A DNA stretch of 64,000 nucleotides, taken from NCBI RefSeq assembly GCF_000018945.1, contig NC_011978.1, positions 838,729 to 902,728 of the forward strand, read 5' to 3'. Position 1 is the stretch's first letter, and every line of letters starts with the position of its first letter. The notes beneath the pieces were generated by a model, which did no database searches, was not told the DNA's origin, and saw only the letters and a program-made list of their open reading frames with translations. Shown piece by piece: positions 28,661 to 35,459 of the stretch. This DNA comes from Thermotoga neapolitana DSM 4359 (lineage in GTDB: Bacteria; Thermotogota; Thermotogae; Thermotogales; Thermotogaceae). Made by a program: the position numbers and the translations under genes.

Positions 28661-29369
28661 ATTCTTCTTCTATCACAGTTTCTCTCTTGTAAACCACAGC
28701 AGGTTTTCCATCATCTGAAAGTGCGGCCACCTCTGGATCCATGGGAATTCTTGCAAGGAGTGGAACGTTGAACTCCTCTGCTATCTTCTCTGTTTCACCC
28801 TTTCCAAAGAGGAATATCTTTTCTCCGCACTTTGGACAAACAAGATAAGACATGTTTTCCACAACTCCAAGGATCTTTCCGTTCAATCTCTTCACAAAAT
28901 TCATGGTCCTTCTCACATCGTCTCCTGCCACTTTTTGAGGTGTAGAAACTATTATTACGGCATCGGGTTTTATTATCTGAAAAGTTGAAAGTGCTTCATC
29001 ACCCGTTCCCGGCGGAAGGTCACAGATCAGATAATCGATTTCTCCCCAATCCACATCCTTCGTGAGCTGCTCTATTGCCTTGTGCTTCAACGGTCCCCTC
29101 CAGATCACGGGAGCACCTTCCTGGAGGATCATGGCAAGGGAGAACACTTTGAGAGACTCTCCGTATTTTGCCGGAACGATCTTTTCTCCTTCAGAGGGGG
29201 GAAGGGACACACCGAGCATTCTCTGAACGTTGGGGCCATGAAGGTCAAGATCCAGAAGACCCACCTGATACCCTTCCGATGCCAGAGCAACGGCAAGGTT
29301 GACCGCAATGGTTGTTTTTCCAACTCCTCCTTTTCCACTCATGACAGCCAGCTTCTTTGTTTTCTCCAA
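28626..29369 (-). CDS. mrp: Mrp/NBP35-family iron-sulfur cluster carrier ATPase
   Basis: A 247-residue P-loop ATPase of the Mrp/ApbC family that delivers Fe-S clusters to apoproteins. It has the deviant Walker A MSGKGGVGKTT, switch LDLDLHGPNVQRMLG, the Walker B-like CDLPPGTGDEAL and the cluster-binding CxxC in LVCPKCGEKIFLFG. It lacks the N-terminal DUF59 domain found in some members. Several GTG/TTG codons are possible; TTG at 29369 is six bases after GAGGTG and gives MEKTKKLAVMSGKGG. It is last in the tRNA-infC-rpmI-rplT transcript, 10 bases after rplT. Confidence 0.95.
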   Translation of the reverse strand: MEKTKKLAVMSGKGGVGKTTIAVNLAVALASEGYQVGLLDLDLHGPNVQRMLGVSLPPSEGEKIVPAKYGESLKVFSLAMILQEGAPVIWRGPLKHKAIEQLTKDVDWGEIDYLICDLPPGTGDEALSTFQIIKPDAVIIVSTPQKVAGDDVRRTMNFVKRLNGKILGVVENMSYLVCPKCGEKIFLFGKGETEKIAEEFNVPLLARIPMDPEVAALSDDGKPAVVYKRETVIEEEFRKIVEKVLAL

Positions 29370-29379
29370 CGTCAACACC

Positions 29380-29736
29380 TCACGATGCGAGGGCTTCCTT
29401 GGCGATCCTCACGTACTCTTTGAACGCCTCTGGGTCGTTCACAGCGAGTTCGGAAAGCATTTTTCTGTTGATGGAAACACCTGCCAGTTTCAAACCGTGA
29501 ATGAACTCACTGTATTTCAAACCTTCATTTCTTGCGGCTATGTTGATCCTGGTGATCCAGAGTTTCCTCATGTCTCTCTTCTTTATCTTTCTTCCAACGT
29601 AGGAGTACCACTTGGACCTTATGTACATCTGTTTTGCGAGTTTGTACCTTCTGCTGAGGGCTCCTCTGTATCCTTTTGCCTCTTTCAGGAACTTCTTTCT
29701 TTTTTTCTTTGCGTGCACAGCTCTTTTTACGCGCAT
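29380..29736 (-). CDS. rplT: Ribosomal protein L20
   Basis: L20, 118 residues, an early 50S assembly protein. It has the basic extended N-terminus (RVKRAVHAKKKRKKFLKEAKGYRGALSRRYKLAKQ) and the globular C-terminal half (LWITRINIAARNEGLKYSEFIHGLKLAGVSINRKMLSELAV). In many bacteria L20 represses its own infC-rpmI-rplT operon by binding an mRNA structure. That matters here because the infC leader holds a terminator/antiterminator pair. ATG at 29736 lies 13 bases after the rpmI stop. Confidence 0.99.
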   Translation of the reverse strand: MRVKRAVHAKKKRKKFLKEAKGYRGALSRRYKLAKQMYIRSKWYSYVGRKIKKRDMRKLWITRINIAARNEGLKYSEFIHGLKLAGVSINRKMLSELAVNDPEAFKEYVRIAKEALAS

Positions 29737-29749
29737 AGTTCATCCCTCC

Positions 29750-29947
29750 TCACTTTTTCCCAAGAAGCCTGAGAACTCTGTTTTTGTCTGCACTTGACAC
29801 GACGTCCTTCTTCCTCAACGCTCTCAGAACGTTCCTTCTCTTTTTCCTCGTCTTGTGGCTCTTGTAGGCATGATTTCTGATGATCTTTCCCTTTCTGGTG
29901 ACCCTGAATCTTTTTGCTGCGCTCCTGTTCGTTTTCATCTTGGGCAT
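29750..29947 (-). CDS. rpmI: Ribosomal protein L35
   Basis: L35, 65 residues, strongly basic: MPKMKTNRSAAKRFRVTRKG at the start and KNRVLRLLGKK at the end match the family. The open frame reaches further upstream, but the ATG at 29947 gives the conserved N-terminus and follows a GGGAGG-type site, so the upstream extension is not used. It sits between infC and rplT in the standard order. Confidence 0.98.
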   Translation of the reverse strand: MPKMKTNRSAAKRFRVTRKGKIIRNHAYKSHKTRKKRRNVLRALRKKDVVSSADKNRVLRLLGKK

Positions 29948-29961
29948 TCTCGGGACCTCCC

Positions 29962-30480
29962 TTAAGAATTTTTGGGCTTCAGAACCATCCACATGTCTCT
30001 TCCTTCCACCTTCGGTGGACTTTCAACAACTGCAAGATCCTCTGTGTCTTTGATCACCCTTTCGAGAATTTCCTTGCCCTTGTCTGTGAACATCATTTCC
30101 CTACCGATAAACATAACAACCACCCGAACCTTGTGGCCTTCTTCGAGAAACCTTCTGATATGCCTTACCTTCGTTTGATAGTCGTGTTCGTCGATCTTCA
30201 ACCGGAACTTCATCTGTTTCAGCTGAACAGCCTTCTTTTTGTTTTCTTTTTGTTTCTTAGTGAGCTGGTACTTGTACTTTCCATAGTCCATAATCCTAGC
30301 AACGGGGGGATCTGCGTTCGGGGCAACGAGTACAAGATCAAGCCCCTTCTCTCTTGCAAGATCCAGCGCCTTCCTGGTGGGCATGATGCCTATCTGTTTT
30401 CCGTTCTCGTCCACTACTCTGACCTTCGGAACCTTTATTTGTTCGTTCCTGGGAAGATCCACGTTTGCACCGATACCGAT
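29962..30480 (-). CDS. infC: Translation initiation factor IF-3, probable ATC start
   Basis: IF3 keeps the 30S subunit free and rejects wrong start codons and tRNAs. The N domain (LPRNEQIKVPKVRVVDENGKQIG), linker helix (MDYGKYKYQLTKKQKENKKK) and C domain (KMKFRLK-like, FLEEGHKVRVVVMFIGREM, EGRDMWMVLKPK) are complete. No ATG or TTG exists at the N-terminus. A longer in-frame extension runs back through the leader into the tRNA and is not credible. AAGGAGGAGGCG directly precedes two ATC codons, at 30480 and 30474; I use the first (172 residues). An AUU or similar start is the classic autoregulation device for infC, so ATC fits. A GTG at residue 8 is the alternative. Confidence 0.9.
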   Translation of the reverse strand: MGIGANVDLPRNEQIKVPKVRVVDENGKQIGIMPTRKALDLAREKGLDLVLVAPNADPPVARIMDYGKYKYQLTKKQKENKKKAVQLKQMKFRLKIDEHDYQTKVRHIRRFLEEGHKVRVVVMFIGREMMFTDKGKEILERVIKDTEDLAVVESPPKVEGRDMWMVLKPKNS

Positions 30481-30492
30481 CGCCTCCTCCTT

Positions 30493-30592
30493 CACAAAAA
30501 ATAGCGGGCAAAAAGCCCGCTTCCCTTTGAAGCTGATGTTCTCAGGGATATTTACCCTGGTAGCCTTCTGCTCCAGGGTGGGAAGCCGGGCT
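30493..30592 (-). promoter_or_regulatory. infC leader with terminator/antiterminator pairing
   Basis: On the minus strand, AGCGGGC-TTTTT-GCCCGCT (30521-30503) followed by ATTTTTT forms an intrinsic terminator ending about 12 bases before the infC start. Upstream, AGCCCGGCTTCCC (30592-30580) is complementary to GGGAAGCGGGCT (30525-30514), with one bulged C, so it can pair with the terminator's 5' arm instead. A 7-bp hairpin ACCCTGG/CCAGGGT lies between the two arms (30579-30554). This is the design of a transcription attenuator, as with L20-controlled infC leaders in Firmicutes. The regulator is not visible from sequence. Confidence 0.7.
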
Positions 30593-30618
30593 GGCCTCCA
30601 CTTGCTTTTAAAAAATTC

Positions 30619-30694
30619 TGGTGGGCCGTGCAGGACTCGAACCTGCAACCCCCTGATTAAGAATCAGGTGCTCTACCTGTTGAGCTAACGGCCC
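30619..30694 (-). tRNA. tRNA-Lys (anticodon CTT)
   Basis: The RNA has a 76-base cloverleaf with a GGGCCGT/ACGGCCC acceptor stem, encoded CCA, T loop GGTTCGAGTCC and anticodon loop TTCTTAA reading AAG. It is third of three tRNAs on this strand, immediately before the infC leader and probably in the same transcript. Confidence 0.97.
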
Positions 30695-30713
30695 ACCTCA
30701 CTGGTTTTCTCCG

Positions 30714-30788
30714 TGGTGCCCCCGGGAGGAATCGAACCTCCATCTGCGGATTAGGAATCCGCCGTTCTATCCGTTGAACTACGGGGGC
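30714..30788 (-). tRNA. tRNA-Arg (anticodon CCT)
   Basis: Acceptor stem GCCCCCG/CGGGGGC, discriminator A, encoded CCA. The anticodon loop TTCCTAA in stem GCGGA/TCCGC gives anticodon CCT, reading AGG. T-loop GGTTCGATTCC is normal. The gene is 75 bases long, 19 bases from tRNA-Lys and six from tRNA-Ala. Confidence 0.97.
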
Positions 30789-30794
30789 CCCCGC

Positions 30795-30870
30795 TGGTGG
30801 AGCCGATGGGACTTGAACCCACGACCTCTACCGTGCCATGGTAGCGCTCTCCCAGCTGAGCTACGGCCCC
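30795..30870 (-). tRNA. tRNA-Ala (anticodon GGC)
   Basis: Acceptor stem GGGGCCG/CGGCTCC contains the G3-U70 pair that defines alanine identity, with encoded CCA. The anticodon loop ATGGCAC in stem CTACC/GGTAG gives GGC, reading GCC. It is first in the tRNA cluster and lies 15 bases after the nearer -10 box. Confidence 0.97.
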
Positions 30871-30885
30871 ACCTTCTGCTTTTAT

Positions 30886-30968
30886 ATTATAACATGACTT
30901 GTTTTCCTTGAAAAGACCTTTTTTGACACACCGGAGAGAATTATAACATGAAGATCTGGAATGTTCAA
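30886..30968 (-). promoter_or_regulatory. Tandem promoters for the tRNA-infC transcript
   Basis: Two perfect TATAAT boxes occur on the minus strand, at 30891-30886 and 30945-30940, each inside an identical TCATGTTATAA context 54 bases apart. The upstream one has TTGAAC (30968-30963) at 17-base spacing. The downstream one has only a weak TTTTCA at the same spacing. The downstream box is 15 bases from tRNA-Ala. Confidence 0.65.
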
Positions 30969-30986
30969 TCCCTTCTTCCAAATTAC

Positions 30987-31016
30987 TTGACACGACAGGT
31001 GGGAAAGTGTTATGAT
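30987..31016 (+). promoter_or_regulatory. Promoter of csp
   Basis: TTGACA (30987-30992), an 18-base spacer and TATGAT (31011-31016), 37 bases before the csp start. It is divergent from the tRNA promoters, and the two control regions are about 20 bases apart. Confidence 0.75.
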
Positions 31017-31052
31017 TAGTCAGTACCATCTTTTGTTAAGGAGGCATGTGGT

Positions 31053-31253
31053 ATGAGAGGAAAGGTCAAGTGGTTTGATGCCAAGAAGGGCTATGGATTC
31101 ATCACAAAGGACGAAGGAGGAGACGTGTTCGTACACTGGTCAGCCATCGAAATGGAAGGTTTCAAGACGTTGAAGGAAGGCCAGGTGGTTGAATTCGAAG
31201 TTCAAGAAGGTAAGAAAGGTCCTCAAGCAGCGCACGTAAGAGTAGTTGAGTGA
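31053..31253 (+). CDS. Cold-shock domain protein
   Basis: A 66-residue single cold-shock domain, an RNA chaperone. RNP1 (KGYGFIT) and RNP2 (VFVHWSAI) are intact, with the opening [16 protein letters not shown] typical of CspA. ATG at 31053 follows AAGGAGG by nine bases. It has its own promoter and a terminator, so it forms a single-gene unit. Thermotoga Csp can, from the literature on T. maritima, function in E. coli; which paralogue that was I cannot say from the sequence. Confidence 0.97.
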   Translation: MRGKVKWFDAKKGYGFITKDEGGDVFVHWSAIEMEGFKTLKEGQVVEFEVQEGKKGPQAAHVRVVE

Positions 31254-31264
31254 AGAGACCAATC

Positions 31265-31290
31265 AGCCCCCATCCGGGGGCTTAAATTTT
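31265..31290 (+). terminator. Intrinsic terminator of csp
   Basis: A perfect 6-7 bp stem (A)GCCCCC/GGGGGC(T) at 31265-31271 and 31276-31282 with four-base loop ATCC, followed by TTAAATTTT. It lies 12 bases after the csp stop. Confidence 0.85.
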
Positions 31291-31299
31291 GCCTTCCTC

Positions 31300-31328
31300 T
31301 TGATTTTTGATCTCATGTGTGGTAGTAT
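31300..31328 (+). promoter_or_regulatory. Probable rpmE promoter
   Basis: TTGATT (31300-31305), 17-base spacer, TAGTAT (31323-31328), directly after the csp terminator and 42 bases before the rpmE GTG. The -10 is imperfect; TACAAT at 31345 is an alternative without a clear -35. Confidence 0.5.
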
Positions 31329-31370
31329 TTGGCATGTGAGAACATACAATGCTGGAGAGGTGAGGACCCG

Positions 31371-31586
31371 GTGAAAAAGGGAATACATCCAGAAATGAAA
31401 CTTGTAACGGTCAAATGTGCGTGCGGTGCAGAGCATACTTTCTACACAACAGCCGATAATGTGAGAATCGATGTGTGTTCAAAGTGTCACCCCTTCTACA
31501 CCTCCGGTGGAAAAGGTGGTGTCCTCATCGTCGACACGGAAGGTAGAGTGGAGAAGTTCAGGAGGAAGTACGGAGACAATTACTGA
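31371..31586 (+). CDS. rpmE: Ribosomal protein L31, zinc-binding form
   Basis: L31 bridges the 50S central protuberance and 30S head. From the GTG at 31371 it has 71 residues beginning [19 protein letters not shown]. The four cysteines (CAC and CSKC) are the zinc ribbon of the C+ form. An earlier in-frame ATG at 31329 would add 14 non-conserved residues; the GTG follows GGAGAGGTGAGG at normal spacing and gives the standard N-terminus. The S1 protein gene follows after 32 bases. Confidence 0.96.
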   Translation: MKKGIHPEMKLVTVKCACGAEHTFYTTADNVRIDVCSKCHPFYTSGGKGGVLIVDTEGRVEKFRRKYGDNY

Positions 31587-31618
31587 TGGTAATACCACTT
31601 TTGTGAGGAGGGTTTTTT

Positions 31619-31981
31619 GTGAAAGTTGGTGAATTTGTGAAAGGGAAAGTTTCTAAGATCGTTAGGTACGGAGCTTTCGTGGATATCGAAGGGGGGGAAA
31701 GAGGTTTCATACACATCTCGAAGATCTCCAAAGACTACGTCAAAAGAATAGAGGACTACTTGAAAGAGGGACAGGAGATATCCGCGAAAGTGATCGGAAA
31801 AGCCAGAAATGGTGGCTGGGAACTTTCTTTGAAAGACGTGTCCGAAAACACGGAAGCGAAAACTGAGAAAAAAGATATGGATTTTGAGAGAAAACTCTCT
31901 AGATTTTTAAAGGAAAGCAGTCAAAAGTTCTCCGAGTACAAAAAGAGACTTGAGAAAAAAGGCAGAAGAAGCACGTGGTGA
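31619..31981 (+). CDS. S1-domain RNA-binding protein
   Basis: A 120-residue protein: one S1 OB-fold (residues 1-75, VGEFVKGKVSKIVRYGAFVDIEGGERGFIHISKIS) followed by a basic helical tail (SQKFSEYKKRLEKKGRRSTW). The architecture resembles the small general-stress S1 proteins (YugI/GSP13, CvfD) that associate with ribosomes. GTG start after GGAGGG. It is likely in one transcript with rpmE and ends at a bidirectional terminator. Its precise RNA target is unknown. Confidence 0.9.
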   Translation: MKVGEFVKGKVSKIVRYGAFVDIEGGERGFIHISKISKDYVKRIEDYLKEGQEISAKVIGKARNGGWELSLKDVSENTEAKTEKKDMDFERKLSRFLKESSQKFSEYKKRLEKKGRRSTW

Positions 31982-32015
31982 AAAAAGCGGGGGATTTCCC
32001 CCGCTTTATTTTTTT
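31981..32015. terminator. Bidirectional terminator between S1 gene and L,D-transpeptidase
   Basis: A 10-bp perfect stem AAAGCGGGGG/CCCCCGCTTT with loop ATTT. T-rich on the plus strand (ATTTTTTT) and six A before the stem, giving a U-tract for the minus strand too. It sits between two convergent stops and can serve both. Confidence 0.9.
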
Positions 32016-33201
32016 AGTAGAGCCTTTCTGGGAAATCTCCCTCTTCTTTTACAACGATCACTTCTGTTCCAACGCCGGCGAAGGCGTCCAGTTCTTCCAC
32101 ATCCCTGTTGAACATCCTTATACAGCCGTGTGATATTCTCTTTCCTATTTCCCAGGGTTTTGAAGTACCGTGAATCGCATAGGTGGGATTCGAAAGTTGA
32201 AGGTACCTGGTCCCAAGACCGTTCAACGGTGTCCTGGGTGAGATGTACTCTCCGAACCAGTAAAGAGCGGGATCGATCTCTTTCCTCAGGATCCAGTATC
32301 TTCCTGGAGGTGTAGCGTCACTCCTTCCCAGCGCCACCGGATACACCTTCAACAGGACACCATCGTAGTAGAGCCCCAGTTTGGAAGAAAACAGGTTGAC
32401 GACGATTGTAACCGGATTCTCGCGAAAAATAACACGACCTATCTTCAGAACCTGCCCTGTTATGATCCTGTTCGGATCCTCCAGGCGGTTTATCAAAACC
32501 AGATCTCCCACCCTCACACCGTACCGATTCGCTATGCTCCAGAGGGTCTCGCCTTTTTGAACAACGTGCTGAGAAAACACGGTGTAATCAAAGGCTCCGT
32601 CTTCTCCTCGCATGGGAACTGCAACCCGCTTTATAACGTAAATTTCTTTCTCAACGAAGAAGGTGTAGTCCAGTGGTCCTTCGAACTGAACTTTCACAAC
32701 GTGGGAGCCGTCTTCAAGGAAAGACCTAAAAACGCTGATCCACTTTCCTTCGAGTTTGAAGAATCTGAAGGTCCTGCCCGCCAGTTCCAGAGAAACCGGT
32801 GTGAAATCATCTGTTTCGACAACCACGTAGATGTAAACATCGTCCTTTTTGATATCCGAGACGATTTTTATCTTCGGCTTTTCACGGGTTAGCCGCAAAA
32901 AGGTAGGTGATACGTGATGCATTCTTTTGCCGAAAACATTGAGACCTTCGACCACTGGAATGACAAGACCATCACCCTTCAATTCAAAGGTGTATTCATC
33001 ACCCTCTATCTTTTCTGGAAAAACGAATCCAGCAGGAGTGTAGAGGTAGAAACTTTTGATTTCACCGGTGTAGAGTTTTTTTACAGAAAGGGTTATCTCA
33101 GATTCATCCATGTGTTTCAACTCAACGAGATGATCCGCCAACGATATCTGAAACAATATCAAGAATACCGCCAGCCACCCGAGTCTTGTCATCCTCATCA
33201 A
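32014..33201 (-). CDS. Exported LysM L,D-transpeptidase (YkuD family)
   Basis: A 395-residue exported enzyme with an N-terminal signal (LGWLAVFLILFQISLA). An unassigned beta-rich region covers about 25-215. A LysM peptidoglycan-binding motif (HVVQKGETLWSIANRYGVRVGDLVLINRL) is at about 217-262, and the YkuD catalytic domain follows with THE motif HGTSKPWEIGKRISHGCIRM (catalytic Cys). It would form 3-3 crosslinks or attach substituents in the cell wall, notable given the D-Lys-containing Thermotoga peptidoglycan. Its start lies inside the 3' end of coaBC (80-base overlap), suggesting translation coupling. Confidence 0.93.
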   Translation of the reverse strand: MMRMTRLGWLAVFLILFQISLADHLVELKHMDESEITLSVKKLYTGEIKSFYLYTPAGFVFPEKIEGDEYTFELKGDGLVIPVVEGLNVFGKRMHHVSPTFLRLTREKPKIKIVSDIKKDDVYIYVVVETDDFTPVSLELAGRTFRFFKLEGKWISVFRSFLEDGSHVVKVQFEGPLDYTFFVEKEIYVIKRVAVPMRGEDGAFDYTVFSQHVVQKGETLWSIANRYGVRVGDLVLINRLEDPNRIITGQVLKIGRVIFRENPVTIVVNLFSSKLGLYYDGVLLKVYPVALGRSDATPPGRYWILRKEIDPALYWFGEYISPRTPLNGLGTRYLQLSNPTYAIHGTSKPWEIGKRISHGCIRMFNRDVEELDAFAGVGTEVIVVKEEGDFPERLY

Positions 33202-34306
33202 TCCTTTTGATGAGACCTTCTCTGTTATAAATGAAGACCTCCACTCTCTCAGAGGAGAAGGCTTTCCTTGCGTCGTTTAAAACGATGAGGTCCAGGTTCT
33301 TTCTTTTCAGCTTTTCCAGGGCGTTCTTTTCAAAGTCTTCGACCTCGGCAGCAAAGCCAACGAGAAACTGATGTTTTTTCCTTTTGCCGAGTTCTTCCAG
33401 AATGTCTCTGGTTCTTTCAAGGTGAAGTGTTAGTTCTTTTTCTGTCTTCTTCAGTTTTCCACTGAACGTTTCTTTCGGTTTGTAATCACCGACAGCGGCG
33501 TTCATGATGACGATGTCCACGTCGTCGTATCTTTTCATCACTTCGTTGAACATCTCTTCCGAACTTTCCACCGAAACGAATTCGTCCACAAAATAGGGTG
33601 GTTTCAAATGTGTGGGGCCGGACACCAGATACACGGTTGCTCCCATTCTCTTTGCAACCGTTGCCAGAGCGTATCCCATCTTACCCGAACTCGCGTTGGT
33701 GATGAACCTCACAGCGTCTATTCTCTCGCGCGTCGGCCCTGCTGTTATCAGTACACGTTTTCCGAAGAGCTTTTTTTGGGTCGTGAGAAGGTAGATCGCT
33801 TCAACTATCTTCTCGTTCTCTGGGTACCTTCCCCTGCCGGTTTCTCCACAGGCGAGATGACCCTCTTCCGGTTCCACCACAAACCAGCCAATTTTTTTCA
33901 GCTTTTCGAGGTTTTCTTGAAAGACGGGATTCATGTACATTCTGTGGTTCATCGTCGGCACGAGAATCTTTGCTTTTTTGTTGAAACCCATCGCAACAAG
34001 GGTGAGTAGGTTGTCGGCGATCCCGTTTGCGATCTTCGAGATCGTGTTGGCCGTCGCAGGAGCTACGACGAACACGTCTGTTTCTCTTGAAAGCTCTGTG
34101 TGAGGAATCCAGCCGTTTTTCACTTCCATATGATCGATATACACCGGGCAATTTCCTACCGAGGAAAACACCGCCGGCGAAACCATTCTGGCTGCATCCG
34201 GCGTCATCACCACACAAAGATCGTGGTTTTCCTTTCGAAGTTTACTGACAAGATCAACTGCTTTATAGATCGCTATGCCACTGCTGACACCGACCAGGAT
34301 CTTCAT
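33122..34306 (-). CDS. coaBC: Bifunctional phosphopantothenoylcysteine decarboxylase/synthetase
   Basis: Two consecutive steps of coenzyme A synthesis in one 394-residue protein. The FMN-dependent CoaC part covers about 1-185 (VGVSSGIAIYKAVDLVSKL, APATANTISKIANGIADNLL, PTMNHRMYMNPV). The CTP-dependent CoaB part follows (ITAGPTRERIDAVRFITNASSGKMGYALA; HQFLVGFAAE). The order rpoZ-coaBC downstream of gmk is widespread. The last 80 bases overlap the L,D-transpeptidase gene in a different frame, an unusually long overlap. ATG at 34306, four bases after rpoZ. Confidence 0.97.
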   Translation of the reverse strand: MKILVGVSSGIAIYKAVDLVSKLRKENHDLCVVMTPDAARMVSPAVFSSVGNCPVYIDHMEVKNGWIPHTELSRETDVFVVAPATANTISKIANGIADNLLTLVAMGFNKKAKILVPTMNHRMYMNPVFQENLEKLKKIGWFVVEPEEGHLACGETGRGRYPENEKIVEAIYLLTTQKKLFGKRVLITAGPTRERIDAVRFITNASSGKMGYALATVAKRMGATVYLVSGPTHLKPPYFVDEFVSVESSEEMFNEVMKRYDDVDIVIMNAAVGDYKPKETFSGKLKKTEKELTLHLERTRDILEELGKRKKHQFLVGFAAEVEDFEKNALEKLKRKNLDLIVLNDARKAFSSERVEVFIYNREGLIKRIDEDDKTRVAGGILDIVSDIVGGSSR

Positions 34307-34309
34307 GTA

Positions 34310-34549
34310 TCATTTCACCTTCGGAATGAGGGCTTTGAGAATATCTTCGTTCTTTATTCTGATGTAGTTCATACTCAGCTCCATGAAGGCGATGCTGACA
34401 GGATTTTCGTCTTCTGTGATCACAAAGGGCCTGGCGTACTCTCTTATGGCTTCCGCCCGCTTGGCCACAACGACCGGGATGGCGTACTTGTAAGGTATCT
34501 TTTCCAGAAGCTCGTCGTATTTCAGTTCGAACTTCACCATCTTTTCCAT
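34310..34549 (-). CDS. rpoZ: RNA polymerase omega subunit
   Basis: Omega, 79 residues, helps fold and anchor the beta-prime subunit. The segment [23 protein letters not shown] is the conserved core; the position between gmk and coaBC is the usual one. The start overlaps the end of gmk by 16 bases, or ATG at 34540 may be used. There is no (p)ppGpp-binding MAR motif; the N-terminus instead reads [11 protein letters not shown]. Confidence 0.93.
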   Translation of the reverse strand: MEKMVKFELKYDELLEKIPYKYAIPVVVAKRAEAIREYARPFVITEDENPVSIAFMELSMNYIRIKNEDILKALIPKVK

Positions 34550-35157
34550 CCTTTCACCTCCATCTTGAACTGTTCTATCCTATCCAAGTTTCTGGAAACC
34601 TTCGATCTTTCCGCCGTCAGAATCGCAAGCACCGTTTCTATTGCCCTCTGGAGATCATCGTTGATCACGATGTAGTCGAACTCATCCATGAACATGAGTT
34701 CCCATTTTGCGTTCTCCAGTCTCACGAGGATGTCCGCTTCCCTTTCTGTTCCCCTCGCAAGGATCCTCTCTTTAAGATCAGAATAAGACGGAGGAGCGAT
34801 GTATACAAACACCGCGTTCGGATAGTTCTTTTTGACAGACAGCGCGCCCTGCACGTCGATATCCAGTATCACATCTTTGCCTTCGGCGATGTGCGTTTCA
34901 ACGAAAGAGCGAGGTGTACCGTAAAGGTGTCCGTGCACACGTGCCCACTCCAGAAACTCACCTTTTTCAACACGCCTCAGGAATTCTTCCTCTGTGATGA
35001 AAAAGTAATCCTCTCCATCCACCTCGTGAGGGCGTTTTGGCCTGGTGGTGCAGGAGACGGAAAATACCACGTTGTCTATTCTTTTGAGAACTTCTTTGAT
35101 GATACTGGTCTTTCCCGCTCCCGACGGTCCACAGATGACGAAGAGTTGACCTTTCAT
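34534..35157 (-). CDS. gmk: Guanylate kinase
   Basis: Guanylate kinase converts GMP to GDP. It has 207 residues: P-loop [16 protein letters not shown]-binding region [38 protein letters not shown] and the lid with [16 protein letters not shown] at 35157 follows a GTGTGAAC context. It sits 12 bases after remA in the conserved yicC-remA-gmk-rpoZ-coaBC cluster. Confidence 0.97.
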   Translation of the reverse strand: MKGQLFVICGPSGAGKTSIIKEVLKRIDNVVFSVSCTTRPKRPHEVDGEDYFFITEEEFLRRVEKGEFLEWARVHGHLYGTPRSFVETHIAEGKDVILDIDVQGALSVKKNYPNAVFVYIAPPSYSDLKERILARGTEREADILVRLENAKWELMFMDEFDYIVINDDLQRAIETVLAILTAERSKVSRNLDRIEQFKMEVKGWKRW

Positions 35158-35168
35158 TGTTCACACTC

Positions 35169-35447
35169 CTACTTTTTTCCTTCCCGAAGAGTTTTTTCTA
35201 TCTCGTAGAAGTTTTCCATGAACCTCTGTGCGATCGTTTCAGGCTGTATGGCACTCAGAATGATGTGATTGCTGTCGGTGATTATTATGGACCGTGTCTT
35301 TCTTCCGTAAGTGGCGTCGATCAGTTTTCCTTCTATTTTTGCCTCGTCTTTCATCCTTTTCAGAGGCGAGGACTCCGGATTCACGATGGCTATCACGCGG
35401 TCTCCCGCTATGACGTTCCCAAAACCGATGTTGATCAACCCGTACAC
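35169..35447 (-). CDS. remA: RemA/DUF370 regulator
   Basis: A 92-residue DUF370 protein, homologous to B. subtilis RemA (a ring-forming DNA-binding activator of matrix genes). It has [28 protein letters not shown] and [32 protein letters not shown] start at 35447. It lies 12 bases after yicC and before gmk, as in Firmicutes. A role in Thermotoga is not known. Confidence 0.92.
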   Translation of the reverse strand: MYGLINIGFGNVIAGDRVIAIVNPESSPLKRMKDEAKIEGKLIDATYGRKTRSIIITDSNHIILSAIQPETIAQRFMENFYEIEKTLREGKK

Positions 35448-35459
35448 ACTCTCTCCCCC

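Noticed and set aside
30481-30648. In-frame extension of infC through its leader into tRNA-Lys
   Set aside because: It would translate the terminator hairpin and a tRNA gene, and family N-termini begin much later.
30923-30928. Plus-strand TTGACA
   Set aside because: No -10 box at usable distance; the csp promoter further on is a better match.
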